Part shown: in pieces, positions 11,987 through 21,743 of the stretch | How positions within the stretch are numbered: the stretch's first letter is position 1 | Layout of the letters: the number at the start of each line of letters is the position of its first letter | Source: an uncultured Rubritalea sp. | GTDB lineage: Bacteria > Verrucomicrobiota > Verrucomicrobiia > Verrucomicrobiales > Akkermansiaceae | DNA: 61,251 nucleotides | Direction of reading: 5' to 3' | Assembly: GCA_937132085.1 (NCBI GenBank) | Contig: CAKZNV010000201.1 | Location: 1-61,251, forward strand | The notes under the pieces: model-generated | The model's input: the letters and a program-made list of their open reading frames with translations, nothing else | Told to the model about the DNA's origin: nothing | Database searches by the model: none | Program-made: the position numbers and the translations under genes

Positions 11987-14818
11987 TTACTTTTTTGGGA
12001 GCGGCTGAGTTTTGAATTTCTCAAGTTGACCAGCGAGGCTAAATGTTCTCGATCTAGCAGTAGATTCGTCTCCGATGCCTACTAGTCTACCTCTTTTACT
12101 GTTAATCACAGCTTTCTCGCCCCACTCGACTGCTTTAGCTCGGTTCTTTTTAGCATACCATAGCTCACCCATTGTATCTAAAAATGCAGCTTCATTATAA
12201 GCTAGTTTAAGAGATTCCGCTGAGTGAGCAATGCCTTCGTCTACTTTATAAACAGCTTTACTTAGGATCCATGCAAGCGTGTTTCTGGTGTTTGCTGACT
12301 TAGGGAATTTTTTGATCACCTTCAGCAAATGTTGGTTTGATCCTTCTACCCAACGACTGTATTCGGAGTCGTATCCAGTCTCTTTTACTGCAGGATAAAA
12401 ATAGTCAGCCAGTGACCCATCACCGATATACGTCTGATGAGCATTATTCAACATCCTTTTAGATAGCTTGTGATTGCCAGCTTGATTCATCACCATTCCT
12501 CTGGCGAATTGGATATTGAAATTAGAGCTAGAAGCTAATGCGATCACTCTGTGATCTATTTGACGGTTACTCCCCAGAACCAGATCTATGGATGAAAAGG
12601 CAAAGGCTAATGACGCAGCTTTTGACCATTGTTTGGTTTTTACATAGTAGCTATTGCTGCTCGATAGATTTAGCAATGAAATGGAGTAGCCTGGGCGAGT
12701 TGTTTCATTTGAGTGTGAGAGTAGGATGCGTTCATAAATCTTGTGTGATCTCTCCATATCTTCCGCTAAATCTAACTCATTAGCCACATCTCTTAATTCG
12801 CTCTCTAGACCAGCAGTTAAGAGAATAGCTCTATCTAGCATCTCGTCAGCTTTCTTTGTTTTTCCGAGCTTTCGTAGAGCTACTGAGTATCTCGCTAGCC
12901 ATTCTGGTGATGAGTTGACTAGTTCCATGTCATTGGAAATAATTTCATCCATCTTCACCCAGTTAAGATTCATTGTGGCCATAGCCAGTCTGTCTTGAGT
13001 GTAGGCTTTGATTAGCTCCTTATCTTCAGACTTCTTCGCATCATTTAAGAGGTAGTCGATAAATTTGACTCCATTGTATGAATCGTCCTTAAAATCAGCC
13101 ACAGCATACAATGACTGATTCATCTGAAGTAGTTCCTTCTTCCCACCAGCTTTTGCTGTTTTCAAGAGCTCTGAAATGAGTTTGTCAGATTCGCCATTCT
13201 CTGAGCGTAGCATTCCCATGAGATACGCCATGTCATTAAAATTCTGCTTTATCGTCTTATTTTTGCGCTTCTGCAATGCGTTCCATACACGATCGATCTG
13301 TTGAGTATCATCATAGAGAATACTAATTGTTCTCTCGATGTCAGCATCATTGGCTTGAGTCATGATGATATCGAGAATTAGCTCGTGAAGATTATGATTA
13401 ATCAGCCCAGACAATGAGGTGAACCATCGCTCCTTCTGGTTTTTATACATATCAGCGAATAGAGGTTTGAGTAACAGTGCTGATTCCTCATGAGCTCCAT
13501 GTGTATGGTAAAGCTCGGCAACAGCTAGAAGTAGCTGCATATCATCCATGAAATTACCGATGTTTTGCCCATCCCAACGTCTCTTTTTTAAATTTAAATC
13601 AACGATGCGCTGCCTGATTTGATCACCCCATTTTTCCAATGACTCTTTATCAGTGATTTTGAGAGCTTCTAAAGCCTCTTGAGGTTGCTCTCGTCCATCT
13701 AGATACAGGAACGCTTTATTCCAATAGAAGGTCTTAAAGATGTCGTTACCCAGGTCGTTAGCTCCAGTTAGATAAAGAGTTTTTACCGCACTCGAGTCAG
13801 AGCCAGCCTGATTAATCTTAGCCGCTTGATGAAATTCTTTCTGCAGCTTAGCTATGCTCGCCTGATCACCACCATCATAGACCAATTTTAGTAAAGAGAG
13901 TCCTTTTGTTTTATTGGACACCCTTGCTAGTTTGTTCGAATTGCGATGAAATCTATCCACTTTGCCTTCTAGTAGTTCTAGTGTGGCCAGAATATTTCCT
14001 AGATTATGTTTCTCTGCATAGCTTCTCAGTTGCTGACGATCATCACGCTCTACCATTAGAGCTGTTAACCAAGAACCTTCGGTCTGTTCTTGATTTAACA
14101 GTATTTGTTTCTCTATTTCCGCTTCCAATCTACCAGATCTGCCTAAAATGAATGCTTTAGATCGCATAATTGCAGGAGTCTGAGGCACCATCTTTAACAA
14201 CTCGATAGCGCCATCTATGTTGTTTACTAGAAGAGCTTCTCTAGCAGCAAGATAGCCTAGAAGACCAAAGCGTTCGTAAAGCCGATCCGCCTGCTCTCTG
14301 TTCTTCATTCCTGATAACATGAAAAGCATCTGATTGTATTGCCTCTCACGATAAAGGTCCTGTAAAATATCTTCTTTTTCGTCTAAGCCATCGACCTGGA
14401 ACCTTTTGATCATTTCCGCAATATGCTTAGGAGTATTAGCTGAAATACCTATCCTTACGTTACGCAAGATCATCGTCGCTCTAGCAGAAAGCTCCGGGTC
14501 ATCCGAACTTACAGCTTCCTCTAGCGCTGGTATTGCACTCTTCCCCTTCGACCACACTACCTTGTGTGCTATCTCACGAATATTATAACTGTCATTAGAT
14601 AATAATAAAACCACTTCAGATATAGGCAGTTCGCTAATTTTTTTGCCTTCAATGAGTAACTCAGCAGGCTGAATTTTTGAAGTGTTAGCTCCTGTTTCAT
14701 TCACATCAGCGAAACCGAAGCTGCTGATAGCGAAGTATGAAATGGTGGCAGATCCAAGCAGTAGACCAAGTTTCGCTCTATTTACTCGGTTTGCATATAT
14801 CTCTTTGATGGTAGTCAT
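11987..14818 (-). CDS. Large exported HEAT/TPR-repeat protein, 943 aa
   Basis: An N-terminal hydrophobic segment (about 16-35, LGLLLGSATISYFAISSFGFA) works as signal peptide or anchor. Next comes a HEAT-like pair of helices (about 70-125, with IPALEEAVSSDDPELSARA), then some 800 residues of helical TPR-like repeats (for example LLGYLAAREALLVNNIDGAIELLKMVP). Near the C-terminus, NTLAWILSKA...DTMGELWYA is a typical TPR tail. Such proteins are scaffolds, often for outer-membrane or cell-surface complexes in planctomycetes and verrucomicrobia. No enzymatic motif is visible. Function unknown. Confidence 0.75.
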   Translation of the reverse strand: MTTIKEIYANRVNRAKLGLLLGSATISYFAISSFGFADVNETGANTSKIQPAELLIEGKKISELPISEVVLLLSNDSYNIREIAHKVVWSKGKSAIPALEEAVSSDDPELSARATMILRNVRIGISANTPKHIAEMIKRFQVDGLDEKEDILQDLYRERQYNQMLFMLSGMKNREQADRLYERFGLLGYLAAREALLVNNIDGAIELLKMVPQTPAIMRSKAFILGRSGRLEAEIEKQILLNQEQTEGSWLTALMVERDDRQQLRSYAEKHNLGNILATLELLEGKVDRFHRNSNKLARVSNKTKGLSLLKLVYDGGDQASIAKLQKEFHQAAKINQAGSDSSAVKTLYLTGANDLGNDIFKTFYWNKAFLYLDGREQPQEALEALKITDKESLEKWGDQIRQRIVDLNLKKRRWDGQNIGNFMDDMQLLLAVAELYHTHGAHEESALLLKPLFADMYKNQKERWFTSLSGLINHNLHELILDIIMTQANDADIERTISILYDDTQQIDRVWNALQKRKNKTIKQNFNDMAYLMGMLRSENGESDKLISELLKTAKAGGKKELLQMNQSLYAVADFKDDSYNGVKFIDYLLNDAKKSEDKELIKAYTQDRLAMATMNLNWVKMDEIISNDMELVNSSPEWLARYSVALRKLGKTKKADEMLDRAILLTAGLESELRDVANELDLAEDMERSHKIYERILLSHSNETTRPGYSISLLNLSSSNSYYVKTKQWSKAASLAFAFSSIDLVLGSNRQIDHRVIALASSSNFNIQFARGMVMNQAGNHKLSKRMLNNAHQTYIGDGSLADYFYPAVKETGYDSEYSRWVEGSNQHLLKVIKKFPKSANTRNTLAWILSKAVYKVDEGIAHSAESLKLAYNEAAFLDTMGELWYAKKNRAKAVEWGEKAVINSKRGRLVGIGDESTARSRTFSLAGQLEKFKTQPLPKK

Positions 14819-14891
14819 AGTAGGTCTTAGTATCTATTTATCTAGTGTAGCAGAACGATACTCATTCTTGAATTTCACTATAACGAATTAA

Positions 14892-14968
14892 CCACCTAAT
14901 TCCAGTATTCTTTTATCGCCGCTAACACTAGGTTAACAACGATTCCAGAAGAGACTGAAATTAGGTGG
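14892..14968. repeat. Long inverted repeat between two minus-strand genes
   Basis: CCACCTAATTCCAG (14892-14905) pairs with CTGAAATTAGGTGG (14955-14968) with a single mismatch across 49 nt. It lies 27 bp downstream of the TonB-dependent receptor stop. It may be a terminator stem or a stem around a regulatory loop; there is no clear U-tract. Confidence 0.5.
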
Positions 14969-14995
14969 CTAGTTTGCTATTTTATACAGATTCTA

Positions 14996-17080
14996 TTACC
15001 AGCTAAACTTAGCCCCGAGCACAGCATTAAAGCCGGTTTCATTTACTCCAGACCCATGCACTCGGTAGTCTTCGTCCGTTAAATTCTCTAGTCCCAAGGT
15101 GAGTAAAAGATCTTCTCTAGCCTGCCAACCAGCTCTGATAGATCCCACCAGGTAACCCGGAGTCCCATTAGTAGGAATACGCTGGCCATCACGGAGATCT
15201 CCTGCACCTAAGTTATCCTGAGTCGCAGCCCCTAGAACAGTTCCCTCTACCCAAAATTTCTCATTAAGGTGAGTCCAGCGTAGTGACACTGAACCAGCGA
15301 TCGGAGAGAGTCTGCGAATCGTATCTTCAGTGATAGATCCACCTACTTCACTCAGAGTCTTCTGCTTGCCATCTTGCCAAGTAAGGTTCCCACTAAGCTT
15401 CCAATCATCAGCAAAATACCAAGCGCCATCTAACTCAACTCCATAGATATAACCACTCTCCCCATTCGTGATACGCACCACATTTGGAACCACAGTGTTG
15501 TCCTCAATTGTCGTGATTGGGTCAGAAATATCTGTGTAGAATACCGATGCTCCATAGCTGAAATGTTTGCTGCTATGCTTTAATCCAGTTTCAAAGGTAA
15601 GAACTCTCTCAGCATCTAGATTTGAGGAGCCCATCACGTCATCAGATGAGTTAGAGATGTTTGATCCAGTGAGGTCTTCTAGGTTTGGAGCCCTGAATCC
15701 CTGAGAGATACTACCATAAACAGCTGTGTCAGAAGTTAGGTCATAGCTTGAACGTAGGCTGAACGATAAGTCGTTCCAGTTCTCACTACCACTCTCATCT
15801 AGTCCAGTTGTCCTATTGAAAACCTTGCCCCACTTAGCGTGAAAGTAACTAGCACGAGCACCAGCTGACACTCTCCATCGATCATTCACATCCCACTTGT
15901 ATTGCCCGAAGACACCTAAAGTATCGTAACTAGAATCATCCGCCACAGGTCTGCGTCTAGGCTCATTTGCATTCGAGTTGACCTCGTCGTGATAATAGTC
16001 CAGTCCCCAGACCACTTCACCATTTCCTAGGTAACCATTGCCCTGAAATGCGAATCCATAAGTATCCACATCTGCCACCGCAAATCGACCATCCCTGCGC
16101 TCAGAGTCTTGTGACTTTTGATACGAAAACGTAGCCTCCCATTCCTCAAATAACTTGTGATCACTCTGACCATTAAGTCTAAAGTAAGTCAGCGAACGTT
16201 CTTGATCATAAATTCTAAAATCCAAACTCCCTGCGCTAGTCACATGATTACCATGCACCCAGCCTGGGTTAAACTTCGTGCTGTGCCAGCGCCAGACATC
16301 ATCTTGGTTGATATATTGGTGAGCAAATGTCAGCTGAGTCGTTGGATTCAGTGCATACTCGAATTTGAAATCCAAGTTCTGCTCAGAGTATCCCGTATTA
16401 CGCATGATCCCGAGATTTGAGTCCCTGATATCACCAAAATCCTTAGCAGAAATACCGAGCAGAGCGCCCCATTTCTGCCCCATACCGAATCTCTGCTCCA
16501 GCCTGCTCACATGGCTTTTACTATTCGTATCGTATTTGTAATAAAGACTACCACCAGAGAACCATCCTTCCTCAGCGAGGTAACCAGTATCTTTACTCAG
16601 CACATTCAGAGTCCCTCCCAGCGCATCAGATCCATACAGCACAGAGTTCGGTCCTTTAACTAGTTCTAAGCGACTAATCGCATTTGAATCCAGCGTATTC
16701 CAATACTGCACTGGCCCAGATCGATAAGTCGAATTATTCATCCGCACTCCATCGACTAATAGTAAATTCTGTCTCCCCGTAAATCCTCGGATATAAGGCG
16801 AACCGTGACCATGAGTAGTCTTCTGGATCAGCACACCTGAAGTATAACGAAGCGCATCCGGAATAGTCCGCAACGACCTCTCTAAAACATCAGCACCAGT
16901 CACCACAGACGCCGATACCGCTGACTCTAAAATTGATTTCTCCACCCTAGACCCAGTGACAATAGTCGTTTCAAGATCTTTAGTTTCTGTAGATTTTTGT
17001 CCACTCTCTTGCGCCGCTACTGAAGCGGTTAATGAGCTCAATATTGACACCGTTACACCGGCATTTACTAAATGTTTCAT
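14996..17080 (-). CDS. TonB-dependent outer-membrane receptor
   Basis: 694 aa. Signal peptide (about 1-23), then a plug domain (about 38-160) with VTGADVLERSLRTIPDALRY, YIRGFTGRQNLLLVDGVRMN and LELVKGPNSVLYGSDALGGTLNV, followed by a 22-strand-type barrel ending in a terminal aromatic (KFSW). Such receptors import siderophores, haem or cobalamin using energy from TonB-ExbBD. The plug wording (SPYIRGFTGRQNLLLVDGVR) is closest to haem/cobalamin-type receptors, but the substrate cannot be fixed. A LysR regulator gene lies 37 bp upstream in the same direction and may control it. Confidence 0.93.
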   Translation of the reverse strand: MKHLVNAGVTVSILSSLTASVAAQESGQKSTETKDLETTIVTGSRVEKSILESAVSASVVTGADVLERSLRTIPDALRYTSGVLIQKTTHGHGSPYIRGFTGRQNLLLVDGVRMNNSTYRSGPVQYWNTLDSNAISRLELVKGPNSVLYGSDALGGTLNVLSKDTGYLAEEGWFSGGSLYYKYDTNSKSHVSRLEQRFGMGQKWGALLGISAKDFGDIRDSNLGIMRNTGYSEQNLDFKFEYALNPTTQLTFAHQYINQDDVWRWHSTKFNPGWVHGNHVTSAGSLDFRIYDQERSLTYFRLNGQSDHKLFEEWEATFSYQKSQDSERRDGRFAVADVDTYGFAFQGNGYLGNGEVVWGLDYYHDEVNSNANEPRRRPVADDSSYDTLGVFGQYKWDVNDRWRVSAGARASYFHAKWGKVFNRTTGLDESGSENWNDLSFSLRSSYDLTSDTAVYGSISQGFRAPNLEDLTGSNISNSSDDVMGSSNLDAERVLTFETGLKHSSKHFSYGASVFYTDISDPITTIEDNTVVPNVVRITNGESGYIYGVELDGAWYFADDWKLSGNLTWQDGKQKTLSEVGGSITEDTIRRLSPIAGSVSLRWTHLNEKFWVEGTVLGAATQDNLGAGDLRDGQRIPTNGTPGYLVGSIRAGWQAREDLLLTLGLENLTDEDYRVHGSGVNETGFNAVLGAKFSW

Positions 17081-17117
17081 CTGCTGTTCTTTTCTATCTA
17101 ATTGATTAAATCTTTAC

Positions 17118-18017
17118 TTAAATACCCTTAGCATATTGCTTTGTGAGTTCAAGAAATTCAGCCGCGATAGGCTTAAGATTACCCTGATAGATAGCGCCGA
17201 TCACCAAAGGTGGGAAATCATCCAGCGGGATGACTCTACAACCTTTTAGCTCCTGGGCTAAGCCTGGGATAGCCACGCTCACCCCAGCACCAAAGCCGCG
17301 GCTCACATAACTCTCAATCACATCGAGTGAATTCACTTCCACACTAACGTCCCAACTCACCCCGATCTTAGATATTTTTTCCTGAAAAATCTGCTGCAAT
17401 GACTCATGCTGCGGCAAGCCTACTAATGGTATTCTCGCACGCTTCCCCTTTCCATCCTTAGACTCAGGATCAGGCTCTAACAGATCCTCAAATCTCTTCA
17501 CTTTAATCGTATTCGGAACAATCAATACCAAAGGTAATGTCAGCAACTCCTCCGCCTTCATCCCCTCAGTCAGCTTGCCATGAATAATACTCACTGCGAT
17601 ATCAGATTGCTGATTCATCAAAATCCCATAAATGTCAGAAGGATCCACCTCTTTAAGACTCAGCTTCAGATCAGGATTCTTCAATTTCATCTGCTCCAAC
17701 ACATCAGGCAAATGGTTACGCAGCACAGAAGCCGACGCACAGATTCTTAAATGGTTCTTAAGCTCACCTTTCAGTAGTCCCTCCACATTCTTCATCTGAG
17801 AGAAAAACGGATAAACATAATCATACAGCTCCTCGCCCTCAGGCGTCAAAGCGAATGGCCGACGATTAAACAACTTCACCCCTAGCTGGTCCTCAAGCTG
17901 CAAGATTTGCCCACTCACAGCAGGTTGCTGAATCCCATACGGCATCTTCTTCACAGCCGCCGTGATCCCCTCAAACTTCGCTACATAGTAAAACAACTCC
18001 AGATGGTGAACATTCAT
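17118..18017 (-). CDS. LysR-family transcriptional regulator
   Basis: 299 aa. N-terminal winged helix-turn-helix (about 1-60: HHLELFYYVAKFEGITAAVKK...GIQQPAVSGQILQLEDQLGVKLFNR), then the substrate-binding domain. The effector is unknown. It is transcribed toward the TonB-dependent receptor gene with a 37-bp gap, so they may form an operon or the regulator may control the receptor. A GIQQPAVS recognition helix with QLE instead of the usual LE is ordinary for the family. Confidence 0.92.
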   Translation of the reverse strand: MNVHHLELFYYVAKFEGITAAVKKMPYGIQQPAVSGQILQLEDQLGVKLFNRRPFALTPEGEELYDYVYPFFSQMKNVEGLLKGELKNHLRICASASVLRNHLPDVLEQMKLKNPDLKLSLKEVDPSDIYGILMNQQSDIAVSIIHGKLTEGMKAEELLTLPLVLIVPNTIKVKRFEDLLEPDPESKDGKGKRARIPLVGLPQHESLQQIFQEKISKIGVSWDVSVEVNSLDVIESYVSRGFGAGVSVAIPGLAQELKGCRVIPLDDFPPLVIGAIYQGNLKPIAAEFLELTKQYAKGI

Positions 18018-18094
18018 AGAAAAGATACAACACCCTCAAATCATCGATGACAATGATAAATAACGGTAAAGACGAACTATAGTCAATCACACAA

Positions 18095-18129
18095 AAAAGC
18101 TCTTAATCCGTTACAGATTAAGAGCTTTT
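18095..18129 (-). terminator. Terminator downstream of the tRNA
   Basis: A 14-bp perfect stem (18095-18108 with 18116-18129, 7-nt loop) ends in a T-run on the minus strand, 6 bp beyond the 3' end of the tRNA. Confidence 0.88.
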
Positions 18130-18135
18130 AGAAAA

Positions 18136-18210
18136 TGGTAGGACGACCGAGACTTGAACTCGGGACCAAGAGCTTATGAGTCTCCTACTCTACCGCTGAG
18201 CTACCGTCCC
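18136..18210 (-). tRNA. tRNA with CAU anticodon, probably tRNA-Met
   Basis: Minus-strand cloverleaf: acceptor GGGACGG/TCGTCCT, D-stem GCTC/GAGT, anticodon loop CTCATAA, variable loop TGGTC, T-arm CCGAG-TTCAAGT-CTCGG, discriminator A and an encoded CCA at 18138-18136. A CAU anticodon fits elongator Met or lysidine-modified Ile2; the sequence does not settle it. The base pair at 31-39 appears mismatched (A-G). Confidence 0.9.
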
Positions 18211-18339
18211 ATTTTGTTGGGTTGCCGAAAGTTTCCTCTCGGCGGACAGGGATTTATGATACATGACCCGTTTTGTCTATAGAAAAATCCTAAAAATGGA
18301 GAGTTTTTTTCTAATTCACGATTTCATCTGCCAAAAGCG

Positions 18340-19326
18340 CTACTTTTCCATCAGATTATCCAGCCAAGCTAGAAGTTGCCCCTGCATTTCTTTGTTATTG
18401 GCATCCAATATACCATTGTGACCACCGTTCTCGGAGATAAAAAATGATTTAGGTTTGTTGGCGGCCTCGTAAAGTTCCTCACCATGAGAGAATGGAATAA
18501 TGTTATCGTTCTTAGCATGAATCACTAGGAGCGGAACTTTTGGTGCTTTCGTGATGAGGTCCGCAGGATTGTGACTATCTGAGACCACGTGAGCAGCAGC
18601 TTTCCCCATCATTGATTCAGCTATTTTCTTATAGGATGAGAATGCTCCCATCACGACTATGCCTCTGAGTCTCTTCTTTTCTTCAGGAGTCATTTGACTT
18701 ATCGCAGCTAGAGATTTAGCTCCGCCTAGACTGTGAGCAACTGAGATCAGTTTACTCGTATCGATGTCTTTCCGTTCACCTACATAACGGAATGCTGCCA
18801 GAGCATCTGCGATGGTGCCTTCTTTACTGGCCTTTCCCTCAGACTTACCATATCCGCGATAGTCGTAAAGGAACACATTGTAGCCATTCTCCATCATCCA
18901 ATCGACAAATGCTAAGTGATACGCAACATTACCAGCATTGCCGTGCGAGAACACTACCGTGGACTTGGCTTTCTTGAATCCTTCCTTTGCTGGCAGGAAC
19001 CACGCATGTAGTTTAGTGCCGTCCGCGCTTTTAAAGTTCACCTCTTCATAAGCCAATCCGTGATCCTTAGGGGTAAATGGGATTTTCTTAAATGGAGCAT
19101 AGAAATGCTTATCTCCACCCTTTTTGCCCACGATAGTCTTGGCTAAGAGACCTAAAATACCAGCGCCTTTCTTCTTAGGCTTCACCGCCTTGTCAGGTGC
19201 TTCGACATTTGGCTTCACTGCTTCTTTATCTACAGTCGTAGCAGCGCTAGTTTGACCTACACAGCAGGATAGACTAAGCATTGAGGCCGATAAAACTGAT
19301 AATCTAAAGCTAAGAATTTTATTCAT
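18340..19326 (-). CDS. Exported alpha/beta hydrolase, 328 aa
   Basis: The N-terminus (about 1-28) is a signal sequence ending LSLSCCVGQTSA, possibly a lipoprotein since cysteines follow the hydrophobic core. The hydrolase core shows VVFSHGNAGNVAYH (oxyanion region), YDYRGYGKSEG, and the nucleophile elbow VAHSLGGA. The acid is probably in VIHAKNDNIIP and the histidine in GGHNGI near the C-terminus. It resembles the BEM46/FrsA-type serine hydrolases; substrate unknown. Confidence 0.88.
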   Translation of the reverse strand: MNKILSFRLSVLSASMLSLSCCVGQTSAATTVDKEAVKPNVEAPDKAVKPKKKGAGILGLLAKTIVGKKGGDKHFYAPFKKIPFTPKDHGLAYEEVNFKSADGTKLHAWFLPAKEGFKKAKSTVVFSHGNAGNVAYHLAFVDWMMENGYNVFLYDYRGYGKSEGKASKEGTIADALAAFRYVGERKDIDTSKLISVAHSLGGAKSLAAISQMTPEEKKRLRGIVVMGAFSSYKKIAESMMGKAAAHVVSDSHNPADLITKAPKVPLLVIHAKNDNIIPFSHGEELYEAANKPKSFFISENGGHNGILDANNKEMQGQLLAWLDNLMEK

Positions 19327-19442
19327 AGCTCACTAAGTATCAAATACACGATCTTGTGCAAAGAACATAAGCACAGCTATCAGATTCCACTAGCTCAATA
19401 GTTTTTCTGGTATCATCTCAAATCAATCACTATGAATAGCCC

Positions 19443-20963
19443 ATGAAAAACATTTCCCGCTATAAATCGATCGCCGCCTCTGTGCTCACAGGCGCACTCA
19501 CTCTAACACTAGCGCATGGTCAAGCTGCTTCTAAAGAGAGTAAATCTGAGTCTAAACAAAAGCCTTCCGCTGCTAAAGCTGACAAAAACTCTAAGACAAT
19601 AAAAGCCACAGTAACCATCGATGGTAAACCACTCGACTACACAGTCACAGCTGCTGAGCTCACTCTGAAAACCGACTCAGGCAAGCCAAGAGCCAAAATT
19701 TTCTACACAAGCTACACAGCTAAGCCTGACCTCAAGCGCAGTGAGCGACCAGTCCTCTTTGCATTCAACGGTGGACCAGGCTCATCCGCAGTCTGGCTAC
19801 ACTTAGGAGCTCTAGGCCCTAAGATCGTCCCTACCTCTGATGATGGCACTCGCCCACTCCAGCCCCCCGTCACATTAATCGATAATCCTCAATCCATTCT
19901 CGATGTTGCTGACCTAGTATTCATCGACCCTGTCTCTACCGGCTATTCACGTGTAGGCTCAGCAGCTAAATCATCAGAGTTTCACAGTGTCGATGGCGAC
20001 GTCGCTTCAGTAGGTGATTTCATCCGTCGCTGGATCTCCGAGAACAAACGCTGGTCATCACCAAAATTCCTACTCGGTGAGAGCTACGGTGGTGTTCGTG
20101 CTGCAGGACTCTCCTCACATCTTCAGTCACGCTACGGCATGCACCTCAATGGAGTCGTGCTACTCTCAGGTCTATTAGATTACCGCACGCTTAACCCTAG
20201 CGATGGAAATGATCTTTCCTACGTAGTCTATCTACCTTCTCTAACAGCCACTGCTCTCCACCATGGCAGAATCAAAGGTGATCGTGCTGCGCTCGTAGCT
20301 GACGCCAAGAAATTCGCTGAAACAACTTACACCAATGCGCTGCTCAAAGGTTACACACTCGACCCAGCTACAGCTGATGCCGTGGCAGTAAAACTCAGTG
20401 AACTTACTAGCCTACCAAAGAAACTCATCCTCGACATGGATCTCCGTATTAGCCCTACTCGATTCAGAGCCGAACTCCTCAGAGATGAACAAAAAGTGCT
20501 TGGTAGATTCGACGCCAGAGTAGCATGGCCTACTGCTCAGAAATCTTCTGCTTACCCAGACTTCGACCCTTCCTTCTCAGTCGCTAAAGGAGCCTTCTCC
20601 ACAGCGATGAAAAGCTATCTAACTGATGATCTAGACTGGGACGACTCCCGCATCTATGAAATCATCACTGGCAATGTTCACCCATGGAGATACGGAGCTA
20701 ATAATCGCTACGTAAACATGGCAGGAAGCCTAGAGTCAGCTCTAAAGGATAACCCAAAACTCAGAATCCTCACACTTTGTGGACACACTGATCTAGCCAC
20801 ACCAGCTGGAGGCATTCTCCACTCACTCGATCACCTTAAAATTCCAGCATCTCTCCGCAAAAACCTATCCGTCAAATGGTATGATGCAGGACACATGTTC
20901 TACCTCAACCAGCCTGACCTTATCCAGCTCAGAAAAGACCTCGTAGAATTCATCAAACAATAA
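19443..20963 (+). CDS. Exported S10-family serine carboxypeptidase-like protein
   Basis: 506 aa with a signal peptide (about 1-27, ending LAHGQAAS) and a lysine-rich spacer. S10 motifs are FNGGPGSSAVWLHLGALGP (about 108-126), GESYGGVRAAGL with nucleophile Ser214, the acid in GHTDLATP (about 447) and the histidine in DAGHMFY. S10 enzymes remove C-terminal residues; bacterial members are periplasmic and little studied. It is followed 30 bp downstream by a nitroreductase gene. Confidence 0.92.
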   Translation: MKNISRYKSIAASVLTGALTLTLAHGQAASKESKSESKQKPSAAKADKNSKTIKATVTIDGKPLDYTVTAAELTLKTDSGKPRAKIFYTSYTAKPDLKRSERPVLFAFNGGPGSSAVWLHLGALGPKIVPTSDDGTRPLQPPVTLIDNPQSILDVADLVFIDPVSTGYSRVGSAAKSSEFHSVDGDVASVGDFIRRWISENKRWSSPKFLLGESYGGVRAAGLSSHLQSRYGMHLNGVVLLSGLLDYRTLNPSDGNDLSYVVYLPSLTATALHHGRIKGDRAALVADAKKFAETTYTNALLKGYTLDPATADAVAVKLSELTSLPKKLILDMDLRISPTRFRAELLRDEQKVLGRFDARVAWPTAQKSSAYPDFDPSFSVAKGAFSTAMKSYLTDDLDWDDSRIYEIITGNVHPWRYGANNRYVNMAGSLESALKDNPKLRILTLCGHTDLATPAGGILHSLDHLKIPASLRKNLSVKWYDAGHMFYLNQPDLIQLRKDLVEFIKQ

Positions 20964-20993
20964 TTTTTTAACCAATTTAAATTAAACATCACC

Positions 20994-21641
20994 ATGGAAC
21001 TAAATTTCAAAAGAGTCCCCGAAGCAGACATGTTAGAACGTAGCGCATCCTTCTACGAGGAACTACGCAAGCGACGCACAGTCCGTGATTTTAGTAGTGA
21101 TCCAGTCAATCTCGATATCATCGATAAGTGTATTCTAAGCGCAGGCACAGCCCCTAATGGAGCGAACCTACAACCTTGGCATTTCTCAGTGGTCACCTCT
21201 CCAGAGATCAAAGCAGAAATCCGCAAGCAAGCTGAAATCCACGAGCACAAATTCTACAATGGCGGTGCACCAGAAGAATGGATCGACGCTCTCAAGCACC
21301 TCAAGACCGATGAATCTAAGCCGTTCCTAGAACTAGCTCCAGTCCTCATCGCTGTCTTCCAGAAAGCCACCACACTCGACGAACAAGGCATCGAACGCAA
21401 ATGTTACTACGCCAAGGAATCCGTAGGCCTAGCCACGGGAATGCTCATCTCAGCCCTCCACCAAGCAGGCCTAGCAACCTTGACTCACACCCCGTCACCA
21501 ATGGGCTTCCTAAACAAAATCCTAGAACGTCCTACTGCTGAAAAACCTTACCTTCTCCTAGTAGTAGGTTACCCCACAGACACCTGTGAGGTTCCTGATA
21601 TAACCAAGCTGCCATTAGAGAAAATTCGGTCTATTCATTAG
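20994..21641 (+). CDS. Nitroreductase-family FMN oxidoreductase
   Basis: 215 aa with the family N-terminus FYEELRKRRTVRDFSSDPV, FMN-contact block GTAPNGANLQPWHF and a C-terminal ATGMLISALHQAGLATLTHTPSPMGFL. Enzymes of this family use NAD(P)H and FMN to reduce quinones, nitro compounds or similar acceptors. The natural substrate cannot be read from the sequence. Confidence 0.92.
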   Translation: MELNFKRVPEADMLERSASFYEELRKRRTVRDFSSDPVNLDIIDKCILSAGTAPNGANLQPWHFSVVTSPEIKAEIRKQAEIHEHKFYNGGAPEEWIDALKHLKTDESKPFLELAPVLIAVFQKATTLDEQGIERKCYYAKESVGLATGMLISALHQAGLATLTHTPSPMGFLNKILERPTAEKPYLLLVVGYPTDTCEVPDITKLPLEKIRSIH

Positions 21642-21694
21642 ATCCGCCATAGCCGGAGTGTTTAGTTTAAAAAATCAAGTTTCAAGGTGCACCA

Positions 21695-21734
21695 AAATTC
21701 TGTCAATTTACCAAATTCTGATAATTCTGTATAA
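21695..21734. repeat. AATTCTG-rich interspersed repeat, copy A
   Basis: Three AATTCTG words in about 40 bp ending in AATTCTGTATAAA, between the convergent nitroreductase and fic genes. Related copies are at 24243-24274 and 53101-53141. Confidence 0.6.
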
Positions 21735-21743
21735 AAAAACCTC

